From contig JADGAU010000013.1 in NCBI GenBank assembly GCA_015231865.1, positions 1 to 37,480 on the forward strand: a stretch of DNA of 37,480 nt. Reading direction: 5' to 3'. Made by a program: the position numbers and the translations under genes. The notes under the pieces were generated by a model, which had not been told where the DNA came from, made no database searches, and saw only the letters and a list, made by a program, of their open reading frames with translations. The stretch's first letter is position 1; every line of letters begins with the position of its first letter. Shown here in pieces: positions 17,598 to 25,843 of this stretch. The stretch is from Gammaproteobacteria bacterium (GTDB taxonomy: Bacteria; Pseudomonadota; Gammaproteobacteria; GRL18).

Positions 17598-18650
17598 TCA
17601 TACCTCTGGTACTTCCGGCCAGGCTCTAATAACTGAGTTGACTAATGTTGCCAGAGGTATGGCAAAAAATACACCCCAAAACCCCCACAAACCACCAAAG
17701 AACAATACAGCAACAATGATAGCAACCGGATGGACATTAACAACTTCAGAAAACAATAAGGGCACAATGACATTGCCATCAATTGCTTGAATGATCGCAT
17801 AAACTATCATTAACCAGGCAAAATCACTGGTCCAACCCCACTGAAAGAATGCCACGATTGCAACAGGGAAAGTAACAACTGTTGCGCCAATATAAGGAAC
17901 AATCACCGATAAACCAACTAAAACGGCCATTAATAAAGCATACTTCAAACCTAAGATAGTAAAAGCTAAAAAACTAAATCCCCCAACAATCACAATTTCC
18001 CAAAACTTTCCTCTAACATAATTACCAATTTGCAAATCCATTTCATCCCAGACATTGCTTGATAAATCTCTTTTTTTAGGCAGGAAACTGGTAAACCAAC
18101 TCATAATAATTTTTTTATCTTTCAAGAAGAAGAAGATTAATAAAGGCACTAAAATCAAATAGATAATTATGGTAACTGAATCTTGTAGTGAACTGAGTGA
18201 AAAGCTAACGACAGTTTTACCCATGGTTGTCATTTCACCTTGAATAAAACTAATAACCTGGCCAATATGATTTTCTGTTATAAAAGAATATTTTTCAGGC
18301 AAAGTAAGTAATAACAGCTTACCTTTATCAATATTTGCAGGCATATCTTTAATTAATTCTGCCAACTGTTCCCAGATTAAAGGAATTAAAACAATACTAG
18401 ACACTAATAACAAAGTAATAAATGTAATAAAGACTGTAATCACTACCGGCATTCTATACGGCAAGACTTTGGTAATCCTTAGAATTATTCCTTCCATTAA
18501 ATAGGCAAGTACGATGGCAAAAAAGACTGGCGCTAAAATATCATTGAAGTTTAAAACAATCGCTAGTGCGACCATTAAAAACAGAACTAAAAAAACAATT
18601 TGAGGATCGTAGAAATAACGTCTAAACCACTTATTTACCAACTCAACCAT
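17598..18650 (-). CDS. AI-2E/PerM-family permease
   Basis: The 350-residue polytopic inner-membrane protein of the AI-2E (UPF0118, PerM) family ends with the typical block IPLATLVNSVIRAWPEVPEV. N-terminal helices (~15-85) are followed by an amphipathic region (~90-140) and a second helical block. Members have been linked to sodium(lithium)/proton antiport, autoinducer-2 export or other small-molecule transport, so the family name should not be taken as a function. It lies 12 bases downstream of the 119-residue protein gene and is the last gene of the GTPase operon. It converges on the cytochrome gene with only 29 bases between. Confidence 0.88.
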   Translation of the reverse strand: MVELVNKWFRRYFYDPQIVFLVLFLMVALAIVLNFNDILAPVFFAIVLAYLMEGIILRITKVLPYRMPVVITVFITFITLLLVSSIVLIPLIWEQLAELIKDMPANIDKGKLLLLTLPEKYSFITENHIGQVISFIQGEMTTMGKTVVSFSLSSLQDSVTIIIYLILVPLLIFFFLKDKKIIMSWFTSFLPKKRDLSSNVWDEMDLQIGNYVRGKFWEIVIVGGFSFLAFTILGLKYALLMAVLVGLSVIVPYIGATVVTFPVAIVAFFQWGWTSDFAWLMIVYAIIQAIDGNVIVPLLFSEVVNVHPVAIIVAVLFFGGLWGFWGVFFAIPLATLVNSVIRAWPEVPEV

Positions 18651-18662
18651 TATTTAATCCTG

Positions 18663-19022
18663 TTATTTATTAACAAACTCATCACAATATAACTGATATT
18701 TCTGACTAAATAAAACTTCTAATTCATTAATAACTATTTGAGCTTCTTTTCCATTTAACATATGTTCGGTCATCATTTGTGCAGCCTGATCTAAAACGCC
18801 AGATTTATTAATCATATGATAAGACTGTGATAATCGTTTAATGGCTGCAACAACACTTTCTTCAGGTGGTCTGGGTATCTGTTGAGGTTTTTCTGGTGCT
18901 AATTGCACATTATCCTTATTTTCTTTTGATAACAAGTAATCAGAAAAATCCAATAATGAATTTTGTGCTGAAGGATTTAAGTTTTTTAAATTACTTAATA
19001 GTTTTTTTTCTAACTTATTCAT
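18663..19022 (-). CDS. Conserved small protein in GTPase operon
   Basis: The 119-residue soluble, helix-rich protein has no signal peptide or membrane segment. The N-terminal third contains ALNP-like 'NLNPSAQNSLLDFSDYLLS', then a proline-rich linker (PEKPQQIPRPPEESVVAAIK), then a helical C-terminus. I recall similar unannotated proteins in other gammaproteobacteria with the same 'IPRP..ESVVAAIKRLS' core, but know no function. Its start overlaps the stop of the upstream GTPase gene as TAATG, so it is translationally coupled to it and may be its partner. Confidence 0.75.
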   Translation of the reverse strand: MNKLEKKLLSNLKNLNPSAQNSLLDFSDYLLSKENKDNVQLAPEKPQQIPRPPEESVVAAIKRLSQSYHMINKSGVLDQAAQMMTEHMLNGKEAQIVINELEVLFSQKYQLYCDEFVNK

Positions 19023-20536
19023 TAAGTTCCCATTTGCTGGTTGTTCATTTTCATTAAAATATCTTCTTTTGCCTGTTGCATAATTGAGTCTCTGTCAATT
19101 CCATCCAGAATTCTCTTTATGGCTTGTTTAGGACCATGCTCACCCCAGGACTTACCCTGACGGAAATATAGATTCGCTGCTTTTCCAACGACATAAGTAC
19201 CATAATAGGCCACAGCACCCTCTCCTGTCGCGGTTAATACGGTTGAGAAACCAAAACTGCCCAACTTTAATGCTGATGATAATAGATACATTAGCCAGAT
19301 AGTACCCATTAATAAAATCAATTGTGACATGATTGTTTTAATTAAAACAGCTGATTCAGCTCTACTTATATTAAGACCATACACTTTTGATAAGTGTACT
19401 ATCATACCTACATCAATTAAAGCAGCAGAAAATAAATCAACAATTGGAACTGGATTGACTGCAACAGCAAGGCTTTTGCTTAGGCAGTACATTTTAATGA
19501 CATTCGCTGATGCCACTTTTTGCTTATCAATTAAATGATCAGCAACTTGCTCAGTTAATCTGCCTGCAAAAAAAGTGGCATTAAGCGCTGCGATACTCTT
19601 ACCTTCATGAGTTAACAAATCAAATAATAAATTTTTAAGTGCTAAAACATCAATTGACAGTGTTTGCTCTGTTTCTGTTTCATTACCTGCTTCATCAACA
19701 TAAATAAAGGTTTTGACTGATGAGGTTGAAGCGGTGGCAACAATATTTTCCGGCTTTACAAAAGCCAACGTTTGTTTCCTCAATTGTGTTAGTAGTAATT
19801 GTTTTTCTTTATCGTTGTATCGATCGGCTTTATTAAGGACCAAAATAACAGGCTGCACACCCGAAGAAATTCGTTTTAATACCTGATATTCAGTATGCGT
19901 TATATCACCATCAACAACAAACAAAATAACATCCGCACGGGACACAACATCAAAGGCTAATTTTTCACGCTCCTGGCCATCGACTTCATTAATTCCAGGC
20001 GTATCAATTAAAATAACATGGCCATTTTTATATTCATGCCAGTCATGATAAGCAGCTACTTTAGTTTCGCCATGAAGTGGGCTGACAGAAAACACCTCGG
20101 TTTGTTGTTTGTTATCAATTAAAGCATTCAAAAGTGAAGACTTACCAACACTCACTCGGCCTAATACCGCGATATGAATATACTCATGCTCTAATTTTTC
20201 AAGCATTTTTTCAACTTGAATAAAGTCACTTTCCAGTGAAGATTTAACGGATGCAGGGATTCTTTTATCTGCTAGCAAAAATGCTAAACTATCTTTAGCA
20301 ATGGATAAGTTCTGAGTTTCTTTGTCTGTACCAGATGAACTCGAACCAGAGTTCTTATTTTGTATTTGACTCAGGAGTTTTTGAATATAGCGATAATCAA
20401 ATAACTTGCTATTACCCAATTTAAACTGGTGCAGATAATATTTCTTGGTTGATAATCGATGAATCGATTGAGATGTTTTTTGCAAAAAAGAAATATTTTT
20501 TTGTATAAATGATTTATTTAACACCCAATTACCCAA
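19022..20536 (-). CDS. Era-like GTPase with membrane-associated C-terminal domain
   Basis: The 504-residue P-loop GTPase has G1 GRVSVGKSS (126-134), G3 DTPG (178-181) and G4 NKAD (235-238). The C-terminal region has hydrophobic segments (~345-380 and ~395-435), like DUF697/YcjF-type tails that attach such GTPases to the inner membrane. The first ~115 residues are basic and Ser-rich. The start is TTG 20536; GTG four codons later is an alternative. It is the first gene of a three-gene operon with a small protein and an AI-2E-family permease. Roles of this family are poorly known (stress, envelope). GTPase fold firm; cellular role unknown. Confidence 0.87.
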   Translation of the reverse strand: MGNWVLNKSFIQKNISFLQKTSQSIHRLSTKKYYLHQFKLGNSKLFDYRYIQKLLSQIQNKNSGSSSSGTDKETQNLSIAKDSLAFLLADKRIPASVKSSLESDFIQVEKMLEKLEHEYIHIAVLGRVSVGKSSLLNALIDNKQQTEVFSVSPLHGETKVAAYHDWHEYKNGHVILIDTPGINEVDGQEREKLAFDVVSRADVILFVVDGDITHTEYQVLKRISSGVQPVILVLNKADRYNDKEKQLLLTQLRKQTLAFVKPENIVATASTSSVKTFIYVDEAGNETETEQTLSIDVLALKNLLFDLLTHEGKSIAALNATFFAGRLTEQVADHLIDKQKVASANVIKMYCLSKSLAVAVNPVPIVDLFSAALIDVGMIVHLSKVYGLNISRAESAVLIKTIMSQLILLMGTIWLMYLLSSALKLGSFGFSTVLTATGEGAVAYYGTYVVGKAANLYFRQGKSWGEHGPKQAIKRILDGIDRDSIMQQAKEDILMKMNNQQMGT

Positions 20537-20624
20537 ATTTAGTTTTATACTTTAAAGTAAAATTATATCATAATATCAATTTTTCTAATTAACCAAAGTT
20601 TGACACCTTTAATAAATACAATAT

Positions 20625-21308
20625 ATGTTTTTATTTAATTTCAATTACAATACAAGCCGGGTTCGTCTAATAGGCATATTACTTCTTATTTTTGTAAGTA
20701 GTAATTTAATTTCTGGTGACTCAGAAGGTGTTCTGTTTACCAAGGCCAAGTTACTTGAAATTCATAAAAAATATGGTAAAGAAGTTAGTAAACGATTCAT
20801 TTTATGGAAAAAAATTGTTGAAAAAGGCCAAGGTAAAACTGAACTACAAAAGCTTACCATTGTTAACAATTTTTTTAATAATCAATTGAAATGGGTTGCA
20901 GATGATAAGTTGTGGAAGAAAAAAGATTATTGGGCAACGCCTATAGAAACATTAATCAAACAAGCAGGTGATTGCGAAGACTTTACCATTATCAAATATT
21001 TCACTTTACTGGCACTGGGCGTTTCTGTTGAAAAACTAAAATTAAACTATGTTAAAGCCATAAAAATTAATCAGGCACATATGGTCATGACCTATAGTGA
21101 AAATAAAAAGGCCATTCCTCTGGTCTTAGATAATATCAATACCTCTATTTTACCTGCAACAGAACGAAATGATTTAAAACCTGTGTATAGTTTTAATGGT
21201 GAAGGCTTATGGATACAGAAAAAAGCTTCCTCTAAAAAAACAGGCAGCAGTAGTAGAATACGCTTATGGGTAGATCTCAATAACCGTATGAAAAAAGAAT
21301 TAATTTAA
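20625..21308 (+). CDS. lapG: LapG-like periplasmic cysteine protease
   Basis: Bacterial transglutaminase-like cysteine protease (BTLCP) that in Pseudomonas cuts the large adhesin LapA from the cell surface when c-di-GMP falls, triggering biofilm dispersal. The catalytic triad is visible as C117 (QAGDCEDFTI), H152 (AHMVMTY) and D169 (LVLDNIN). The family landmarks 'DYWATPIETL' and 'PVYSFNGEGLW' are present. An N-terminal hydrophobic segment (~14-30) serves for export. The length of 227 residues is normal. The lapD-like gene follows after 17 bases, confirming the pair. No giant adhesin or type I secretion genes are in this window, so the target must be elsewhere. Confidence 0.93.
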   Translation: MFLFNFNYNTSRVRLIGILLLIFVSSNLISGDSEGVLFTKAKLLEIHKKYGKEVSKRFILWKKIVEKGQGKTELQKLTIVNNFFNNQLKWVADDKLWKKKDYWATPIETLIKQAGDCEDFTIIKYFTLLALGVSVEKLKLNYVKAIKINQAHMVMTYSENKKAIPLVLDNINTSILPATERNDLKPVYSFNGEGLWIQKKASSKKTGSSSRIRLWVDLNNRMKKELI

Positions 21309-21325
21309 TTTTAGGAACAAAGGAT

Positions 21326-23275
21326 ATGACCTTATTCAAGCAAATCATCTTACTCATCTGCGTAATATTTATTACATTATTTGTCAGTACTTTTATTGCC
21401 AGCACTGAAAATATACGAGATTACTTGAATGAACAACTATCATCCCATGCTCAAGATGCAGCAACATCATTGGGTATCGCTCTTACATCAGAAATAAAAG
21501 ATAATGATATAGCTTCATTAGAAACCTATACAAATGCTATGTTTGATAGTGGTTATTATAAAGAAATCATTATCAAAGATATTGATGATAAGATTTTATT
21601 TGAAAAATCCCGCCCTTTGCTAATAGATACTGTACCGCAATGGTTTATTAAAGTTTTTCCATTAGTTGCTCCATTTCAGGAAGCCACAGTTGAAGATGGC
21701 TGGATTACTGTAGGTATTATCAAAATACAAAGTTACCCGGGGTTTGCCTATAAGAAGCTTTGGGAAAATGCCCTTAATAGCCTAATTTTGTATCTTGGAG
21801 TCATGGCCGTAATCTTATTTTTTACTGCCATAGCAATCAAAATCTTATTACGTCCTTTGGGTGAAATTAAAAAACAGGCAATGGCAATTATGAATAGAGA
21901 ATTCCCTATTATCAATATCAAACCCAAAACCATTGAATTTTTACAAGTTGTCAATGCCTTTAATAATATGTCAGAAAAATTAAAGTCTATTTTTGAACAA
22001 CAGGCAAAAATGACTGAGCAACTGCAAAAACAAGCTTTCCAGGATGAGGTTACCGGTTTGCCAAATCGTTCCATATTTATTAAACAGCTTAAATATTTTT
22101 GTGATTCAAAAAATGAAACGAATCAAGGCTGTTTAGTTATTTTACAGTTAAATGATTTAATTATGATTAATAAAAAATATGGTCATATCAAAGGTAATGA
22201 CTTATTAAAGCTTTTGGCAAAATTTTTGACTGAAAAATCGGAAAACTTTTCTAATTCTTTAGTTGCTCGCCTTTCAGGGACTGAATTTGTCTTGTTAATT
22301 AAATCGATACAAACTTCTGTTATTAATGATCTGGGTGAAGAGTTTAAAAATGCATTAGTGGAAATTGCAGAACAGTTGGAATTTGAAGATACCGATCTGG
22401 CCCATATTGGGATGATCAAAACAACCATTGGTCAAAGTATGGGCGATTTACTTTCTGATGCAGACCTGGCACTTCGTCTTGCTCAACAAAAAGGCAGTAA
22501 TGCTTATCATCTTCATGAAAATCAGCAAGGTGGACAATCTGAAACACATGGTTCAGCAGAATGGAAAGAAATTATTGTTGAAGCTATTGAAAAAGATTGG
22601 TTTCAAATGTATTATCAGAAAACTGTCGATGCTGAAAAAAATACTTCTTTTCAGGAAATTATGCTGCGTTTGAATTATAAGGAAAAAGTTATATCAGCTG
22701 GTATTTTTATTCCAATGGCAGAACATCTTGAAATAACCCGTTTTATTGACCGTTGGGTAATAAAAAAATTAATCGAAAAGATTTCTAAGGGTACCGAATT
22801 TATCTATTGTATTAATTTATCAAGAGATACGATACAAGATCCATCATTCCCCGTCTGGTTTAAAGAAAAGATATCTGGACTTAATGAGCGACAACAAGCT
22901 CAAATTGTAGTAGAGGCACCAGAATATAATATTATTAAATCATTTTCAGAATATAAGAACTTACTATCGATTATGGAAAATTACAAATGTCAGTTTTCTA
23001 TTGATCATTTTGGTGTTGGTTTCTCATCAATGACTTATTTGAATGACATAAAAATTGATTATATTAAAGTTCATGGAAGTTATGCATCTAACATACAAAA
23101 TAATCAGGATGTGACAAATTATATGCAGTTAATTATAAATACCGCTCATAACCTTGATATTAAAATAATTGCGGAAGGAATTGAAAATGCAGAAGATCTA
23201 GATTTATTAAAATCAATGAAACTTGATTACTATCAAGGCTATCATATTGGTCGTCCTGAACCCGAAGAAAAATAA
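21326..23275 (+). CDS. lapD: LapD-like degenerate GGDEF/EAL c-di-GMP receptor
   Basis: The 649-residue inner-membrane receptor is expected to hold LapG in the periplasm when cytoplasmic c-di-GMP is bound. Helix 1 (~5-24), a periplasmic LapD/MoxY-type domain (~25-150), helix 2 (~152-172) and a HAMP-like segment precede the cytoplasmic domains. The GGDEF motif is replaced by LSGTEF (316-321) and the EAL motif by EIML (444-447), so neither synthase nor phosphodiesterase activity is expected; degenerate domains are the rule for LapD. The C-terminal EGIENAEDLD and YYQGYHIGRP motifs of the EAL fold are kept. Its position directly after lapG supports the assignment. c-di-GMP binding is inferred from family. 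Confidence 0.92.
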   Translation: MTLFKQIILLICVIFITLFVSTFIASTENIRDYLNEQLSSHAQDAATSLGIALTSEIKDNDIASLETYTNAMFDSGYYKEIIIKDIDDKILFEKSRPLLIDTVPQWFIKVFPLVAPFQEATVEDGWITVGIIKIQSYPGFAYKKLWENALNSLILYLGVMAVILFFTAIAIKILLRPLGEIKKQAMAIMNREFPIINIKPKTIEFLQVVNAFNNMSEKLKSIFEQQAKMTEQLQKQAFQDEVTGLPNRSIFIKQLKYFCDSKNETNQGCLVILQLNDLIMINKKYGHIKGNDLLKLLAKFLTEKSENFSNSLVARLSGTEFVLLIKSIQTSVINDLGEEFKNALVEIAEQLEFEDTDLAHIGMIKTTIGQSMGDLLSDADLALRLAQQKGSNAYHLHENQQGGQSETHGSAEWKEIIVEAIEKDWFQMYYQKTVDAEKNTSFQEIMLRLNYKEKVISAGIFIPMAEHLEITRFIDRWVIKKLIEKISKGTEFIYCINLSRDTIQDPSFPVWFKEKISGLNERQQAQIVVEAPEYNIIKSFSEYKNLLSIMENYKCQFSIDHFGVGFSSMTYLNDIKIDYIKVHGSYASNIQNNQDVTNYMQLIINTAHNLDIKIIAEGIENAEDLDLLKSMKLDYYQGYHIGRPEPEEK

Positions 23276-23344
23276 TAAAAACTGGCTTTTTATTATTTTT
23301 CAATTATTATTGTGCACTATTTTTAATCAAAGGAAATTTTTTAG

Positions 23345-24871
23345 ATGAAAAAGAACTCATTATCATTTTTATTAAAGCTGCCATTAATGCTTATGGGAAT
23401 TCTACTTATGTTTGGTGTTAGTATGTCTACAGCATATGCATCCGGGGACGTCAACCTTCTCGATTTAACTTCCAGCACATATGGCATAATAGCATTGGTA
23501 ATTTTTGTTCTTGCTTATGCTTTGGTTATTGGAGAGGAAGCCTTACACCTTAGAAAGTCAAAGCCCGTTTTAGTGGCTGCAGGTATTATATGGATTCTGG
23601 TGTCACTTGCCTATTCAAGTGCAGGACCTGAATATAACCATGTTGCAGAAACTATGGTTCGCCATAATCTATTAGAGTTTTCTGAATTATTTCTATTTTT
23701 ACTGGCCGCTATGACCTACATTAATGCAATGGAAGATCGCGGTGTTTTTAATGCGCTACGTGGCTGGTTAGTGTCTAAAGGGTTCTCTTTTAAACAAATT
23801 TTCTGGATTACTGGCGTGCTAGCATTTTGTATTTCGCCAATCGCAGATAATTTAACGACTGCCTTATTAATGGCTGCTGTGGTAATGGCAGTTGGTTCAG
23901 GTAATATGACCTTCATTGCAATTTCGTGTATCAATATTGTAGTTGCTGCAAATGCCGGTGGAGCCTTTAGTCCATTTGGTGATATTACCACCTTGATGGT
24001 GTGGCAAAAAGGCATTGTCCACTTTACTGAATTTTTTAACATTTTTATTCCATCAGTGGTTAACTGGCTTGTTCCTGCTGTAATTATGTCTATGGCAATC
24101 CCTAATGAAAAGCCTGAAGCAGTTAATGATAATACTAAAATTAAACGAGGTGGGTTAATAGTTGTTGGTTTATTTTTATTTACCATAGCCATGGCTGTTA
24201 GTTTCCATAATTTCCTTCATTTACCACCTGTACTGGGTATGATGACAGGTTTAGGTATCTTAAAATTATTTGCTTACTATTTGAAAAAGACTCATCCGGA
24301 TATGCCTGATGACGTAGAAGTAGTTACAATGGATGGAATTGCAAATGATGATTCAAATGAAGATTCCCACAAAAGTAGCGATAAACATTATGATATTTTT
24401 AATATTCTTGCACGTGCAGAATGGGATACTCTAATGTTTTTTTACGGCGTAATATTATGCGTTGGAGGCCTAGGTACATTAGGTTATTTATCATTAGTTT
24501 CACATGCCATGTATGAAGGTGTTGGGATTATGGGCACTGGCACAACAGGTGCTAATGTATTGGTAGGTATATTATCTGCTATTGTTGATAATATTCCAGT
24601 TATGTTTGCGGTATTATCAATGAATCCTGACATGGCTTTAGGCCAGTGGTTATTGGTAACGTTAACTGCCGGTGTTGGTGGTTCATTATTATCAATTGGC
24701 TCTGCTGCAGGTGTTGCCTTAATGGGACAAGCGAGAGGAGTTTATACCTTCTTTATCCACCTAAAATGGACATGGGCAATTGCATTAGGTTATATCGCCA
24801 GTATTTGGGTACATTTGTGGATAAATGCAGAACTGATGAATACGCCAATACAGACTATGTCAAAAATGTAG
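23345..24871 (+). CDS. nhaD: NhaD-type Na+/H+ antiporter (copy 1)
   Basis: The 508-residue inner-membrane antiporter expels Na+ (or Li+) in exchange for protons. A signal-like N-terminus (~10-32) is followed by about a dozen helices. Motifs of the NhaD/ion transporter superfamily are clear: SPIADNLTTALLMAAVVMA, NAGGAFSPFGDITTLMVWQK and, near the C-terminus, SAIVDNIPVMFAVLSM. A hydrophilic loop (~315-350) is rich in Asp, His and Ser. Strongly similar to the second copy at 25844. The upstream gap from lapD is 69 bases. It is followed by a strong hairpin terminator, so probably ends a transcript. Confidence 0.93.
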   Translation: MKKNSLSFLLKLPLMLMGILLMFGVSMSTAYASGDVNLLDLTSSTYGIIALVIFVLAYALVIGEEALHLRKSKPVLVAAGIIWILVSLAYSSAGPEYNHVAETMVRHNLLEFSELFLFLLAAMTYINAMEDRGVFNALRGWLVSKGFSFKQIFWITGVLAFCISPIADNLTTALLMAAVVMAVGSGNMTFIAISCINIVVAANAGGAFSPFGDITTLMVWQKGIVHFTEFFNIFIPSVVNWLVPAVIMSMAIPNEKPEAVNDNTKIKRGGLIVVGLFLFTIAMAVSFHNFLHLPPVLGMMTGLGILKLFAYYLKKTHPDMPDDVEVVTMDGIANDDSNEDSHKSSDKHYDIFNILARAEWDTLMFFYGVILCVGGLGTLGYLSLVSHAMYEGVGIMGTGTTGANVLVGILSAIVDNIPVMFAVLSMNPDMALGQWLLVTLTAGVGGSLLSIGSAAGVALMGQARGVYTFFIHLKWTWAIALGYIASIWVHLWINAELMNTPIQTMSKM

Positions 24872-24889
24872 CAACTTTTATCATCATAT

Positions 24890-24935
24890 TTTTAAAGCTA
24901 TCTTTAAGATGGCTTTAAAAAAATTTTATTTTTTC
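24890..24935 (+). terminator. Intrinsic terminator of nhaD copy 1
   Basis: A 14-base stem (24890-24903 with 24907-24920, one G-U pair, 3-base loop) is followed by an A/T run ending in ttttatttttt. It begins 18 bases after the stop codon. Confidence 0.8.
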
Positions 24936-24936
24936 T

Positions 24937-24963
24937 CTTGAAAACTAAAATTTTCATCACATA
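24937..24963 (+). promoter_or_regulatory. Candidate heat-shock (sigma-32) promoter for the Hsp20 gene
   Basis: CTTGAA at 24937-24942, followed 15 bases later by TCACAT (24958-24963, then atat), resembles the sigma-32 pattern CTTGAA/CCCCAT. The -35 is exact; the -10 is partial. It sits between the nhaD terminator and the Hsp20 start, which would leave a leader of about 150 bases. Confidence 0.35.
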
Positions 24964-25030
24964 TATTGTTTTGTAGGCGCTCATAAGAGGCCTTAAGTAG
25001 TTTAATGGATTCTCTATTAAATTTAACTTT

Positions 25031-25051
25031 ATTTATGTTATTAACATAAAT
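25031..25051. repeat. 21-bp perfect palindrome upstream of the Hsp20 gene
   Basis: Arms of 10 bases (atttatgtta and taacataaat) flank one central T. The symmetry suits a dimeric DNA-binding protein. As RNA it could only form a shorter hairpin. It lies 73 bases before the ATG, within the presumed leader. Confidence 0.5.
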
Positions 25052-25110
25052 TAGAAATAATTAAACGTCTGATCTTAATTGATAGACAAAAACTATATAT
25101 TGCTTATTAA

Positions 25111-25115
25111 AGGAG
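25111..25115 (+). promoter_or_regulatory. Ribosome-binding site fixing the Hsp20 start
   Basis: AGGAG lies 8 bases before ATG 25124. The frame is open upstream to 25079 but has no such site there, so the shorter start is preferred. Confidence 0.8.
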
Positions 25116-25123
25116 AATATATC

Positions 25124-25636
25124 ATGAGAAATATCGATTTATCACCATACTACCGTTCAATGATTGGCTTTGACCATATGGCTTCACTTTTAGATGCTGC
25201 AAATAGACGTAGTCAACAACAATCCAGTTACCCTCCGTATAATATTGAACAACTTAATGAGGATAACTATCAAATTGCCATGGCTGTTGCAGGATTTGAA
25301 GAGAATGAATTAATCATTACTTCTGAAAACAATCAATTAACTATTGAAGGTAAAAGAACAGAAGACCAAACTGAGCACCGTTATGTTCACCAGGGTATTG
25401 CAGCAAGAAACTTTCAACATACTTTCCAATTAGCTGAGCATGTTAAAATTTCCCAGGCAAACTTAAGAAATGGTTTGTTATATATTGACTTAGTCAGAGA
25501 AATCCCTGAAGCGATGAAGCCAAGAAATATACCTATTGGCAATGTTCATAATGTCAGAGGTAATATTGAAAACGCTAATACTCAAAACAAGGCGGAAAAA
25601 GCTTCAATTGATAACAAGAAAAATGAAGCTGCGTAA
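25124..25636 (+). CDS. Small heat-shock protein, Hsp20/IbpA family
   Basis: The 170-residue ATP-independent holdase binds unfolding proteins in the cytoplasm. The N-terminus follows the IbpA pattern (MRNIDLSPYYRSMIGFDHMA), then the alpha-crystallin domain (~37-130; YNIEQLNEDNYQIAMAVAGF, LTIEGKRTED). The usual C-terminal I-X-I/V-like anchor is seen as 'RNIPIGN'. An extra tail of ~30 residues rich in Asn, Lys and Ala (~140-170) follows. The gene sits alone between two nhaD copies, with its own terminator and a candidate heat-shock promoter. Confidence 0.93.
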   Translation: MRNIDLSPYYRSMIGFDHMASLLDAANRRSQQQSSYPPYNIEQLNEDNYQIAMAVAGFEENELIITSENNQLTIEGKRTEDQTEHRYVHQGIAARNFQHTFQLAEHVKISQANLRNGLLYIDLVREIPEAMKPRNIPIGNVHNVRGNIENANTQNKAEKASIDNKKNEAA

Positions 25637-25660
25637 TTACTAACGCAATTTAGCTCTACC

Positions 25661-25700
25661 AAAAGCCATAATTAGTATAACACTAATTATGGCTTTTTTT
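25661..25700 (+). terminator. Strong intrinsic terminator after the Hsp20 gene
   Basis: A perfect 16-base stem (25661-25676 with 25682-25697) with loop ataac ends in a run of eight T. The symmetric A-run at the left could let it work in both directions. Confidence 0.93.
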
Positions 25701-25755
25701 ATTTCTGAACACATATTTCTATTCGGCTAGAACACTCTCATAAGTTCATATAGTT

Positions 25756-25774
25756 TAGATATATTTAATATCTA
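25756..25774. repeat. 7-bp inverted repeat upstream of nhaD copy 2
   Basis: tagatat and atatcta are separated by attta, about 70 bases before the nhaD start. It may be an operator; the A+T-richness makes chance likely. Confidence 0.3.
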
Positions 25775-25843
25775 TGCTATTATTTTAAATTAACGTAAAA
25801 ATAACTCAAAAAATTGAAACCAATAAAGGGGATGATAAGTAAA

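Noticed and set aside
25079-25123. Upstream extension of the Hsp20 gene
   Set aside because: The family N-terminus and the AGGAG site both point to ATG 25124.
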